Numbered from the stretch's first letter, positions 5,402 through 12,976 are shown. The stretch: 13,568 nucleotides of DNA from Bacteroides sp. CAG:530 (GCA_000434735.1 FR881256.1:1-13568); one strand, 5' to 3'. Program-made: numbers and translations. The notes: generated by a model from the sequence alone, not told the origin.

Positions 5402-8020
5402 ATGAACAAATCTTTTTCATTTCTCTTGGGCTTGTTGTTTGCTCTCGTTTCGGTAAGTTGTACCGATTCTTCTTTTAACAAGAGGGTAGAAGCCGATTTT
5501 CAGAAGAAGCAGGAATGCTTTTCTTCGGGTGATTTCTTTAAGGTTTTTCAGCGTAATGACTTATCGTCTGATGAACGCGAAGCATTGACATTCTTGTATG
5601 CTTATATGCCTGTAGGCGATATTACAGACTATGATGGCGATTTCTATCTGGAGAATGTGCGTAGCGCCTATGCTACTCGTAAGGAAACTACATGGGGAAA
5701 AACTATGCCAGAAGACGTGTTCCGTCATTTCGTACTTCCGATTCGTGTAAACAATGAAAACCTCGATCGCTCTCGCATGGTGTTTCATGATGAGTTGATA
5801 GATAGAATAAAGAATTTGTCTATGTACGACGCGGTGCTCGAAGTCAATCACTGGTGTCATGAAAAAGCCAATTACCAACCTTCGGATTCGCGTACCAGCT
5901 CTCCGCTTGCTACAGTGCGTACAGCCTACGGTCGCTGCGGTGAAGAATCTACTTTCTTGGTAGCCGCTTTGCGCTCGGTAGGTATTCCTGCTCGTCAGGT
6001 ATACACTCCGCGTTGGGCTCATACTGACGATAACCACGCTTGGGTTGAAGCTTGGGTAGATGGTAAATGGTATTTCTTAGGAGCTTGCGAACCAGAACCC
6101 GTGTTGAACTTAGGATGGTTTAACGCTCCTGCAAGCCGAGGCATGTTGATGCACACTAAGGTGTTCGGTTATTACGAAGGTCCGGAAGAAGTAATGCGTA
6201 CATCTGCCAACTATACTGAAATCAATGTTATATCTAACTATGCGGATAATGCTTCTGTAGAAGTTACTGCTGTAGACGAAGCTGGTAAGCCTGTACAGGG
6301 TGCAAATGTTCGTTTCGGTATCTATAATTACGCTGAATTCTATACCGTATCTACACAGAATACAGCCGAAGACGGTAAGGCACGCTTGTCGGCAGGATTG
6401 GGAGACATGGTAGTTGTTGCTACTAAGGACGATAATTTTGGTATTAGCCGTGTGTCGTTTGGTAAAGATAAGGACGTTAAAATCGCTTTGTCGCATAAGG
6501 TAGGCGAGGAGTTTTCTTTCCCTGTTGATATCGTTCCTCCTGCAGAAAAGCCGAATACTCCGGAGGTAACTCCCGAACAGCGTGCTGAAAATGACCGCCG
6601 TTTTAATATTGAAGACTCTATCCGTCATGCGTATATCGCTACATTCCCTCAGGCAGACGCTATCAAGGCTTTTGCCGGAAAGAATGGATACGACGTTAAG
6701 AAAGTAGAACGTTATATAGTAGCTTCACGCGGAAACTATCAGTCTTTGTTCGACTTCTTGCAGAAGGCTGCCGAAAAGAACATGAAAGAACGTGCTTTGC
6801 AACTGCTCGAAACTCTTGCTGAAAAAGACTATCGTGATATACCTGTAGAGGTTCTTGATGATCATTTGTATAACACAGCTCCTGATGCTGACGTGGAATG
6901 GATCTTGGCTCCGCGCGTTTCTAATGAAATGCTTATTCCTTATCGTGCTTATTTCCAGAAGGAAGTTGCTCAGACCGATGCTGAGGCTTTTCGTGCCGAT
7001 CCTCAGAAGTTGGTTGAATGGTGTCGTACTAACCTTACTATGCACGATGAACTTTGTACAGTAGGTACTACTATTTCTCCTGTTGGTGTATGGAAGAGTC
7101 GTATCTGCGACAGCCGTTCGCTTAATATCTTCTTCGTATCTATCGCTCGTTCTCTTAATATTCCTGCTCGTATAGACCATGTAACAGGTACTGTATTATA
7201 TAAGAAAGGTAATGACGAGGTTGTAGCCGATTTCAAGTCGGGTACATCAGAATCAGTAGTTACCGGAAAATTGAAACTCGACTACGTGGCATTGCCTAGA
7301 TTGGACGACCCAGAATACTTCCGTCATTTCTCATTGTCAATGTTCAATCAGTCTAAGGGCTCGTTTGACTTACTGGGATATTCTGACTTCGAAAAATGGA
7401 GCGCTCTCTTCAAGAACCCGTCTTCATTGCCGGTAGGATATTATATGATGGTAACAGGTAGCCGTATGGCCGACGGTAGTGTATTGGCAAATGTTTCATT
7501 CTTTAATATTAATAAGGATGAACTCACAGAAACTCAGCTGGTAATGCGCGATAATGCTGAAAAAATATCTGTAATAGGTAGCTTCAACTCAGAATCTATC
7601 TATACTAACGTAGAGAGCGGACAGGATGTTTCTGTCCTTTCTACTACCGGACGTGGATATTTCTGTATTGCCGTACTCGGAGTAAATCAGGAACCTACCA
7701 ATCATGCGCTGAAAGACGTGGCTCAGAAGGCTGCCGAACTTGAGAAATGGGGACGCAAGATGATATTCTTGTTTACCGATGCAGATGCGTATGCTAAGTA
7801 TCAGAAGTCTCCGATTGCTGGATTACCGTCTAATGCAGTATTCGGTATCGACCGCGACGGTTCTATCCGTAATCAGATTTTGACAGCCATGAAGTTGGCT
7901 CCTAATACTCAGCTTCCGTTGTTCATCATTGCCGATACATTCAACCGTGTAGTATTCGAACAGCACGGATATACTATCGGTATGGGCGATCAGCTCCTCA
8001 AGACTATTCACGGATTGTAA
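5402..8020 (+). CDS. Multidomain transglutaminase-like lipoprotein
   Basis: An 872-residue envelope protein. The N-terminus is a lipoprotein signal peptide with a lipobox ending in Cys20 (SVSC). The transglutaminase-like core (about 135-235) has Cys179 in GRCGEES and His212 in NHAWVEAW; the usual third Asp is not obvious, with E230/E232 of CEPEP nearby. A beta-sandwich, carboxypeptidase-regulatory-like segment follows (about 282-362, GKPVQGANVRF). Next come a helical region and a second, degenerate transglutaminase-like segment around Cys569 (ICDSRS, then ARSLNIPARID) that lacks the His motif. The C-terminus (about 735-872) looks like a thioredoxin fold with the LPLFIIAD strand but no CxxC. 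The substrate is unknown; such proteins may act as proteases, amidases or peptide-binding enzymes. The gene stands alone between its own promoter and a strong terminator. The domain reading is moderately sure; function is not known. Confidence 0.85.
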   Translation: MNKSFSFLLGLLFALVSVSCTDSSFNKRVEADFQKKQECFSSGDFFKVFQRNDLSSDEREALTFLYAYMPVGDITDYDGDFYLENVRSAYATRKETTWGKTMPEDVFRHFVLPIRVNNENLDRSRMVFHDELIDRIKNLSMYDAVLEVNHWCHEKANYQPSDSRTSSPLATVRTAYGRCGEESTFLVAALRSVGIPARQVYTPRWAHTDDNHAWVEAWVDGKWYFLGACEPEPVLNLGWFNAPASRGMLMHTKVFGYYEGPEEVMRTSANYTEINVISNYADNASVEVTAVDEAGKPVQGANVRFGIYNYAEFYTVSTQNTAEDGKARLSAGLGDMVVVATKDDNFGISRVSFGKDKDVKIALSHKVGEEFSFPVDIVPPAEKPNTPEVTPEQRAENDRRFNIEDSIRHAYIATFPQADAIKAFAGKNGYDVKKVERYIVASRGNYQSLFDFLQKAAEKNMKERALQLLETLAEKDYRDIPVEVLDDHLYNTAPDADVEWILAPRVSNEMLIPYRAYFQKEVAQTDAEAFRADPQKLVEWCRTNLTMHDELCTVGTTISPVGVWKSRICDSRSLNIFFVSIARSLNIPARIDHVTGTVLYKKGNDEVVADFKSGTSESVVTGKLKLDYVALPRLDDPEYFRHFSLSMFNQSKGSFDLLGYSDFEKWSALFKNPSSLPVGYYMMVTGSRMADGSVLANVSFFNINKDELTETQLVMRDNAEKISVIGSFNSESIYTNVESGQDVSVLSTTGRGYFCIAVLGVNQEPTNHALKDVAQKAAELEKWGRKMIFLFTDADAYAKYQKSPIAGLPSNAVFGIDRDGSIRNQILTAMKLAPNTQLPLFIIADTFNRVVFEQHGYTIGMGDQLLKTIHGL

Positions 8021-8059
8021 AAAGTATCTGCCGGCTCTGAATAGAGCTTCTTAAAATAT

Positions 8060-8113
8060 ACGGTTTGTCTATTGCTCCTCTTTTATAAAGGCGATAGGCA
8101 AGCCGTTTTTTTT
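8060..8113 (+). terminator. Strong rho-independent terminator after the lipoprotein gene
   Basis: ACGGTTTGTCTAT (8060-8072) pairs with ATAGGCAAGCCGT (8094-8106) as a 13-bp stem with two G-T wobbles, around a 21-nt loop. The right arm runs directly into eight T residues (8106-8113). This is the clearest intrinsic terminator in the window and separates the lipoprotein gene from tcdA. Confidence 0.9.
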
Positions 8114-8168
8114 GTGTGAATTTCGGTTGGTAAGGGCTTTTGCTACATACGTTTTTCGGAAAATGGTG

Positions 8169-8176
8169 TAACTTTG
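8169..8176 (+). promoter_or_regulatory. -7 promoter box for tcdA
   Basis: TAACTTTG matches TAnnTTTG exactly and lies 25 nt before ATG 8202, so the leader would be short. A TTTG at 8139-8142 is 26 nt upstream, further than the usual 19, so the -33 element is doubtful. Confidence 0.55.
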
Positions 8177-8201
8177 CGACGCGTAATTTATAGAAAATAT
8201 C

Positions 8202-9017
8202 ATGGCAATAGAACAAGGAATATTTGCACGCTCAGAGTTGCTCTTGGGGCGTAATGTGATGGATGTAATGGCTACAAAAAGAGTCATCTTATTCGGAGTG
8301 GGAGGTGTAGGCAGTTGGTGCGCGGAGTGTTTGATACGTACAGGAGTTCGTAAACTGACTATTGTAGACTCGGACCGTATCTGTGTGTCGAATGTAAATA
8401 GGCAGTTGATGGCTACTACCGAAACGGTAGGACAGGTAAAGGTCGATGCGTTGAAGCAACGTTTGCTTTCTATTAATCCGTCTGCCGAGATAACCGCATT
8501 GCAGAAGATTTATTCAGCCGAGACTGCCGACGAATTTCATATTGAAACCTACGACTATATTATAGATGCCATTGATAGCCTCGAAAATAAGGCGTTGCTT
8601 ATCCGCAATGCTTGCGAAACTGATGCCGTGTTCTTTTCATCAATGGGTGCGGCTCTGAAAATGGACCCTACCAAGATAGCGGTAGCCGAATTCTGGAAAG
8701 TGAAAGGCTGTCCGCTTGGTGCGGCGTTGCGCCGTAAGTTCAAGAAACAGCACTTGTTCCCGAAAAAAAAGTTCAAATGTGTTTATAGCGAGGAACTTTT
8801 GAAGAATAAAGGAGTAGACAATTCGGCGGAGATAGATGCTAACCTTAGCTCAAAAGAAAAAGGCGGACCGGGTGACCCGGATTTGGTTAATCATGACTGG
8901 AATGCTACAAAGGCACAGATAAACGGAAGCCTTGCGCATATCACAGCCATTTTTGGTTTTACTATTGCCGGACTAGTATTGCAGGATATACAGGCAAAGG
9001 CTGAGTCATCGCTATAA
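8202..9017 (+). CDS. tcdA: tRNA threonylcarbamoyladenosine dehydratase, ThiF/E1-like
   Basis: TcdA (CsdL) uses ATP to cyclise the t6A base at position 37 of ANN-decoding tRNAs into ct6A, in the cytoplasm. The 271-residue length is close to the 268 of E. coli TcdA. The Rossmann ATP-binding loop GVGGVGSW is at 32-39, the acidic IVDSD at 54-58, and the E1-family NVNRQ at 64-68. The DAIDS strand and the CVYSEELL segment match the TcdA branch (CVFSTEAL in E. coli) rather than ThiF or MoeB. Start is ATG 8202, just after a -7 box. It is followed by gpmI in the same direction, but gpmI appears to have its own promoter. Stop is TAA. The family is secure; the ct6A role is inferred from the family. Confidence 0.9.
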   Translation: MAIEQGIFARSELLLGRNVMDVMATKRVILFGVGGVGSWCAECLIRTGVRKLTIVDSDRICVSNVNRQLMATTETVGQVKVDALKQRLLSINPSAEITALQKIYSAETADEFHIETYDYIIDAIDSLENKALLIRNACETDAVFFSSMGAALKMDPTKIAVAEFWKVKGCPLGAALRRKFKKQHLFPKKKFKCVYSEELLKNKGVDNSAEIDANLSSKEKGGPGDPDLVNHDWNATKAQINGSLAHITAIFGFTIAGLVLQDIQAKAESSL

Positions 9018-9054
9018 AAATAGTGAAAAACTCGTTGTGGCACCAGATATTTTG

Positions 9055-9062
9055 TAATTTTG
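9055..9062 (+). promoter_or_regulatory. -7 promoter box for gpmI
   Basis: TAATTTTG is an exact TAnnTTTG match 49 nt before the gpmI ATG. The sequence around 9034-9039 (GTTGTG) could supply a weak -33 element, but spacing and sequence are imperfect. The leader that follows is A/T-rich and has no Shine-Dalgarno sequence, as is usual in the phylum. Confidence 0.55.
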
Positions 9063-9111
9063 CGGCGAATAAAGATTGAATATAAAACAATTTTAAACAA
9101 AATAATTTATT

Positions 9112-10629
9112 ATGGCAAAGAAAGCTCTTTTGATGATTCTTGATGGTTGGGGTATTGGTGACCACAAGAAAGACGACGTAATCTTTGAAACTCCCACTCC
9201 ATATTGGGATAACTTGTTGGCTACTTATCCGCATTCTCAGTTGCAGGCCAGCGGAGAAAATGTAGGTTTGCCCGACGGACAGATGGGTAACTCAGAAGTA
9301 GGTCACCTTAATATCGGTGCCGGAAGAATCGTTTATCAGGACTTGGTTAAGATTAACCGTGCATGTGCTGATGGCAGCATCTTGAAGAACAAGGAAATCG
9401 TTTCAGCTTTCTCATATGCGAAAGAGCATGGAAAAGGCATCCACTTTATGGGCTTGACTTCTAACGGTGGTGTGCACTCTTCACTCGATCATTTGTTTAA
9501 ACTTTGCGATATTGCTAAAGAATACGGATTAGATAAGACATACATCCACTGCTTTATGGACGGTCGTGATACCGACCCGTAGAGCGGTAAGGGATTCATC
9601 GAACAGTTGACTGCACATTGTGCACAGAGCGAAGGTGTTATCGCCTCTATCATAGGCCGTTTTTACGCTATGGACCGTGACAAACGTTGGAATCGTGTGA
9701 AAGAAGTATACGATTTGTTGGTTAACGGCGTAGGTAAGAAAGCTACTGATATGGTACAGGCTATGCAGGAATCTTACGATGAAGGTGTAACCGATGAATT
9801 TATCAAGCCTATCGTTAATGCAAATGTAGACGGTACTATCAAGGAAGGCGATGTAGTTATCTTCTTCAACTACCGTAACGACCGTGCTAAAGAATTGACT
9901 GTAGTATTGACTCAGCAGGATATGCCGGAAGAAGGCATGAAGACTATTCCGGGATTACAGTATTACTGTATGACTCCGTACGATGCTTCATTCAAGGGCG
10001 TTCACGTTATCTTCCCGAAAGAAAACGTGCAGAATACATTGGGCGAATTCCTTGCTAACAACGGTAAGACTCAGTTGCACATTGCAGAAACAGAAAAATA
10101 TGCTCACGTAACATTCTTCTTCAACGGTGGACGTGAAACTCCGTACGAAAACGAAGATCGTATCTTGGTTCCGAGCCCGAAGGTTGCTACTTACGACTTG
10201 AAGCCGGAAATGAGCGCATACGAAGTAAAAGACAAATTGGTTGCTGCTATCGAAACTCAGAAATACGATTTCATCGTTGTTAACTATGCTAACGGTGACA
10301 TGGTAGGACACACTGGTGTCTACGAAGCTATAGAAAAGGCTGTGGTTGCTATCGATAACTGCGTGAAAGATACGGTAGAAGCTGCTAAGGCTAACGATTA
10401 TGAAGTTATCATCATCGCCGACCACGGTAATGCAGATCATGCATTGAACGCAGACGGTACTCCTAACACTGCTCACTCTTTGAATCCTGTTCCTTTTGTT
10501 TACGTAACAAAGAACCAGAAAGCTAAGGTTGAAAACGGTGTGTTGGCAGACGTTGCACCGTCTATCTTGCACATTATGGGCATGAGTCAGCCGGCAGATA
10601 TGACAGGTCACGATTTGATTATCGACTAA
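9112..10629 (+). pseudogene. gpmI: gpmI, cofactor-independent phosphoglycerate mutase, interrupted by in-frame TAG
   Basis: GpmI interconverts 3- and 2-phosphoglycerate in glycolysis using two Mn2+ ions and a phosphoserine. ATG 9112 to TAA 10629 is one continuous frame of 506 codons, except for TAG at 9580-9582 (codon 157). Counting that codon, the expected residues are present on both sides: D11, Ser61 (MGNSEVGH), H122, the 150-153 DGRD motif, R183, R189, R255, R258, K329, D396, H400, D437, H438 and H455. The break falls in DTDP-stop-SGKGF, where homologues I remember carry Lys (AAG, one base from TAG). No frameshift or other decay is visible, so the change is recent, an assembly error, or translated by suppression. 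As read, the product is a 156-residue fragment that lacks most metal ligands. A second 3-phosphoglycerate mutase (gpmA) elsewhere could compensate, but none is in this window. Confidence 0.9.
9580..9582 (+). other. In-frame TAG codon inside gpmI
   Basis: The codon reads CCG-TAG-AGC in context. It is the sole stop interrupting the 506-codon frame, and no gene in the window uses TAG as its real stop (TAA in ten, TGA in two). It is followed by A. There is no nearby SECIS-like or pyrrolysine-insertion-like hairpin that I can recognise, so a simple nonsense change is the default reading. Confidence 0.9.
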
Positions 10630-10647
10630 TATCGACTTGATTATAGT

Positions 10648-10705
10648 AGTCCCGCTTTGCCAAACCTGTATTTAGGTAAGGAAAAGCGGGATTATTTTTT
10701 CTTTT
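10648..10705 (+). terminator. Rho-independent terminator after gpmI
   Basis: AGTCCCGCTTTGCC (10648-10661) pairs with GGAAAAGCGGGATT (10680-10693), with one mismatch and one wobble. Inside the loop ACCT and AGGT can form a second small stem. A T-rich run (attattttttcttttt) follows. This ends gpmI transcription before the DUF3109 gene. Confidence 0.88.
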
Positions 10706-10738
10706 TACAACTAATAATTAACATAAAGCACAACGTAT

Positions 10739-11320
10739 ATGGTTCAGATTGACGATGTAGTAATAAGTTTAGATGTGTTTCGCGAGAAGTTTCTTTGCAA
10801 TCTTGATGCCTGTAAAGGGGAGTGTTGTATAGAAGGCGATGCCGGAGCACCGGTAGAGCTTGATGAGGTAGAGAAACTAGAAGAGGTGCTTCCGGTAGTA
10901 TGGGATGACTTGTCGCCCGAAGCGCGTGCCGTTATAGATAAACAAGGTGTGGTTTATACAGACCAAGACGGTGATTTGGTAACGTCTATTGTAAACGGAA
11001 AAGACTGCGTCTTTACTTGCTATGACGAGCGTGGCTATTGCTATTGTGCCATCGAAAAAGCTTATCGCGAAGGACGTTGTAATTTCTATAAACCGGTGTC
11101 ATGTCATCTGTATCCTATACGAGTTGGCGATTACGGTCCTTATAAGTCGGTGAGTTATCACAGATGGGATGTTTGTAAAGCGGCTGTATTGCTTGGACAG
11201 AAAGAAAACCTTCCGGTTTATAAATTTCTTAAGACTCCTCTCATTCGTAAGTTCGGTGAAGATTGGTATGCCGAATTGGAATCGGTAGCCGAAGAGTTGA
11301 AGAATCAGCATATTATTTAA
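10739..11320 (+). CDS. DUF3109 family cysteine-rich protein
   Basis: A 193-residue soluble protein of unknown function, recognised as the DUF3109 type. It has eleven cysteines: C20, C25, C29, C30 (the CKGECC cluster), C90, C94, C101, C103, C114, C122 and C146. The pattern, including YCYCAIEKAYREGRCNFYKPVSCHLYP, is like that of zinc- or iron-sulfur-binding proteins related to the YkgJ family, so metal or cluster binding is likely but is an inference. There is no signal peptide or membrane segment, so it should be cytoplasmic. It follows the gpmI terminator by about 30 nt. I saw no TAnnTTTG box in that gap, so it may depend on read-through or a non-consensus promoter. Start is ATG 10739. Stop is TAA, followed by its own terminator. 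Confidence 0.85.
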   Translation: MVQIDDVVISLDVFREKFLCNLDACKGECCIEGDAGAPVELDEVEKLEEVLPVVWDDLSPEARAVIDKQGVVYTDQDGDLVTSIVNGKDCVFTCYDERGYCYCAIEKAYREGRCNFYKPVSCHLYPIRVGDYGPYKSVSYHRWDVCKAAVLLGQKENLPVYKFLKTPLIRKFGEDWYAELESVAEELKNQHII

Positions 11321-11328
11321 TAAATAAA

Positions 11329-11376
11329 AGAGTCTCAGGCGCAATGGTAGTGATGTGTGTCTGAGACTTATTTTTT
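11329..11376 (+). terminator. Terminator after the DUF3109 gene
   Basis: AGTCTCAG (11331-11338) pairs perfectly with CTGAGACT (11361-11368). Further wobble-containing pairs extend into the loop (CGCA against TGTG). TTATTTTTTAT follows the right arm. It lies 10 nt after the stop codon. Confidence 0.85.
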
Positions 11377-11397
11377 ATCATTCGCAATAAGTGCAAA

Positions 11398-11463
11398 ATC
11401 CTTTCTTATAAGGAATCGTTTCCTTTCGCAAGAGGAATTGGTTCCTTTCGCAAGAGGAAAAGG
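11398..11463. repeat. Three tandem 22-nt hairpin repeats
   Basis: Units lie at 11398-11419, 11420-11441 and 11442-11463, with no spacer between them. Units 2 and 3 differ at only two bases (TT against AA near the end); unit 1 is diverged and matches about 15 of 22. Each unit is itself palindromic: TTCCTTT pairs with AAGAGGAA around a CGCA loop, giving a stem of about 7 bp. The array ends 2 nt from the stop of the minus-strand gene at 11466. It lies between two converging genes, where it could act as a terminator or processing element for the minus-strand transcript. An origin as a small mobile repeat is also possible. Confidence 0.8.
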
Positions 11464-11465
11464 TT

Positions 11466-12191
11466 TTATTCGAAATCTAACTCTCCGAAGAATTCGGGGC
11501 AATGAAATTGTACTTTGTCTGTAAGTATCGGATTCCACGACAGGAAATGCGGTTTAGGTAATTGGTTGCCGCATTTATAGAAGTTTCCGCGCATTTTTAT
11601 GCCATCCAGTTTTTTTATGTTATGCTTAAATAATGCTTTTGCCGGAATGATGAGGCTAGCCGTCCATTCTGTCTCTTCTTTTCTTGTGTCGAATACACTG
11701 TGACCTAAAGAACTCCATCGTTTTATCATATTAGCTACCTTTTGCTCTGCTCGTGAACGTTTGTCGGCAGGGCCGTATTCTATTAGTATATAACCTATGC
11801 AGTTACATTCTATGTTATAATAACAACTGTCTCCGTCAGGAGCGACGAAAAACTCAACGCAAGAATCCCTCCATACCGATCCGAAATCTTTGCCTGTCAT
11901 GGCGCGTATCCCGTCTTCTTTTACCTTATATTGGAGAAGGATGCTCTTGCCTGTGTGGGATATTCTGAATTGTACATCAGGCTTATACGGATAAGATGGC
12001 CAGTTTGCCGCTGATATAGATTGCCATTTTACACCTTCTTTATCGAGAAGTGCAGGGACAGTTTTTGCCGAAGTGGTTCCATGTACCTTTTCTACTAATA
12101 AGCGTTTTTGGTTTTGTGCGATAGATATCAGCGAACTGCATATCCAGATGACCAGTAGAAAGCATAGTCTGTTTATGTTTATTGTTTTCAT
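11466..12191 (-). CDS. Secreted CBM9-like carbohydrate-binding family protein
   Basis: A 241-residue protein with a Sec signal peptide (basic start, hydrophobic 9-24, likely cleavage near SIAQ-NQ at 26). The mature part reads as a family 9-like carbohydrate-binding (DOMON-like beta-sandwich) domain. The diagnostic strand is WRDSCVEFFVAP at 107-118. WTASLIIP (176-183), LRGN-like KMRGNFYKCG (199-208), FLSWNPI (216-222) and a C-terminal CPEFFGELDF complete the fold. In related enzymes this domain binds sugar ends; here it stands alone with no catalytic domain, so ligand and role are unknown. No SusC/SusD or glycosidase gene is nearby. It is a single-gene unit with a -7 box 19 nt before its ATG and ends against the hairpin repeats. 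Stop is TAA. The family call is fairly good. Confidence 0.82.
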   Translation of the reverse strand: MKTININRLCFLLVIWICSSLISIAQNQKRLLVEKVHGTTSAKTVPALLDKEGVKWQSISAANWPSYPYKPDVQFRISHTGKSILLQYKVKEDGIRAMTGKDFGSVWRDSCVEFFVAPDGDSCYYNIECNCIGYILIEYGPADKRSRAEQKVANMIKRWSSLGHSVFDTRKEETEWTASLIIPAKALFKHNIKKLDGIKMRGNFYKCGNQLPKPHFLSWNPILTDKVQFHCPEFFGELDFE

Positions 12192-12210
12192 AGCGTATTT
12201 TTTAGTAGGC

Positions 12211-12218
12211 CAAAATTA
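12211..12218 (-). promoter_or_regulatory. -7 promoter box for the CBM9-like gene
   Basis: On the minus strand this is TAATTTTG, an exact TAnnTTTG match. It sits 19 nt before the ATG, so the transcript would be almost leaderless. No TTTG at the standard -33 distance was found. Confidence 0.5.
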
Positions 12219-12356
12219 CTGATTTTTCTGTATTGTTGGCGAGTGAAGTAGAGTTTTTATTTGTTGGTTTGTAGTAACCGTCTTATTAATTGTAGATATT
12301 TGTTGTTTTTGGAATATAAATCCTGATAAACAGATAGGTAATTAAATCCGAATTAT

Positions 12357-12364
12357 TATATTTG
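12357..12364 (+). promoter_or_regulatory. -7 promoter box for the DUF4488 gene
   Basis: TATATTTG matches TAnnTTTG exactly, 45 nt before ATG 12410. The expected -33 position holds ATAG, a poor match, so this would be a weaker or activator-dependent promoter. Confidence 0.5.
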
Positions 12365-12409
12365 TAGTGTTATCTATTGTATTTGTTTTACTTTAAAAAA
12401 TCATAGATT

Positions 12410-12901
12410 ATGAAATCACGTTCTTTGTTATTCGCTATGGTATTAGCTGTAGTCGGTACATTTCAGGTAGCAGCTCAGAGTGTTCAAGAAAAAGTGCCTT
12501 TTACCCTAAGTGGCATTTGGCAAATGTGCTTTTATCGTTCTAGTCAGCCCGGCATTCCCGGTGAACTGAAGACTGGTAATACCTTAAAAATATTGTCGGA
12601 CGACGGTAGATTCTCTAATGTGGTAATGATGCCTACTGGCGCTATTGTCATTGGTTACGGAACGTATACTATTGATTCAGACAGTACTTACACTGAAAAT
12701 GTCGAGAAGAATATCCATTTACCTCAGCTCAATAATCAGAAAAACGTGCTTCATTATACGTTGAAAGATCAAAATAAGGTTATGGTATTGAAATATTTCC
12801 TTAAAGACGACATTGATGGAAACAGAATAGACTCATGGTGCTATGAAACTTGGAAACGAGTAGATATGCCTTCTAAGTATCCCGAAAATATTGTGCGTTG
12901 A
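12410..12901 (+). CDS. DUF4488 family secreted protein
   Basis: A 163-residue protein with a clear Sec signal peptide (MKSRSLLFAMVLAVVGTFQVAA, cleavage near residue 23). The mature part is beta-rich and opens with LSGIWQMCFYRSS (33-45). GELKTGNTLKILSDDG (51-66), GYGTYTIDSDSTYTENVEKNIHLP (82-105) and a closing ETWKRVDMPSKYPENIVR follow. This matches the DUF4488 family as I remember it, a Bacteroidetes family with a lipocalin-like barrel outline. The function is unknown. Only one or two cysteines remain in the mature part (C40, C144), which might form a disulfide in the periplasm. It is a single gene with its own -7 box and stop TGA. No terminator is evident before the rplM promoter. Confidence 0.82.
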   Translation: MKSRSLLFAMVLAVVGTFQVAAQSVQEKVPFTLSGIWQMCFYRSSQPGIPGELKTGNTLKILSDDGRFSNVVMMPTGAIVIGYGTYTIDSDSTYTENVEKNIHLPQLNNQKNVLHYTLKDQNKVMVLKYFLKDDIDGNRIDSWCYETWKRVDMPSKYPENIVR

Positions 12902-12939
12902 CACACAGTATCATGCAGTAGAAAAAAAAACTTAAAACC

Positions 12940-12970
12940 TTTGTCAGTTCGGATAAAAGCCGTACCTTTG
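12940..12970 (+). promoter_or_regulatory. Full-consensus promoter of rplM-rpsI
   Basis: TTTG at 12940-12943, a spacer of exactly 19 nt, then TACCTTTG at 12963-12970: both boxes match the Bacteroidetes consensus (TTTG and TAnnTTTG) perfectly. This is the best promoter in the window, as expected for ribosomal protein genes. Transcription should begin near 12977, leaving a leader of about 115 nt. Confidence 0.88.
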
Positions 12971-12976
12971 CAAGCC

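Larger units (their letters stand above)
12192..12409. other. Divergent intergenic region between the CBM9-like and DUF4488 genes
   Basis: This AT-rich region of 218 nt carries one outward -7 box near each end (annotated separately). I saw no hairpin of note, no operator-like palindrome and no short gene in it. Confidence 0.4.

Noticed and set aside
5561..7236. Several minus-strand open frames (up to 172 codons) opposite the lipoprotein gene
   Set aside because: They overlap a long, well-supported plus-strand gene, overlap each other in different frames, and show no family motifs or promoter boxes.
9580..9620. Selenocysteine or pyrrolysine recoding at the gpmI stop
   Set aside because: The codon is TAG, so selenocysteine is out. 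No pylTSBCD gene or clear downstream insertion hairpin was seen, and homologues carry an ordinary residue at this site.
9988..10611. A 207-codon open frame on the minus strand within gpmI
   Set aside because: It is the antisense of strongly codon-biased coding sequence, has low-complexity Cys/Val/Ser composition and no recognisable domain or promoter.
9607..10629. A separate downstream gene starting at TTG 9607, encoding a stand-alone C-terminal iPGM
   Set aside because: The frame is continuous with the upstream part, the region between the stop and 9607 still encodes the expected family sequence, and there is no promoter or leader. It is the second half of gpmI.
11398..11463. A CRISPR array
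   Set aside because: The 22-nt units abut each other with no spacers, there are only three, and no cas gene is nearby.
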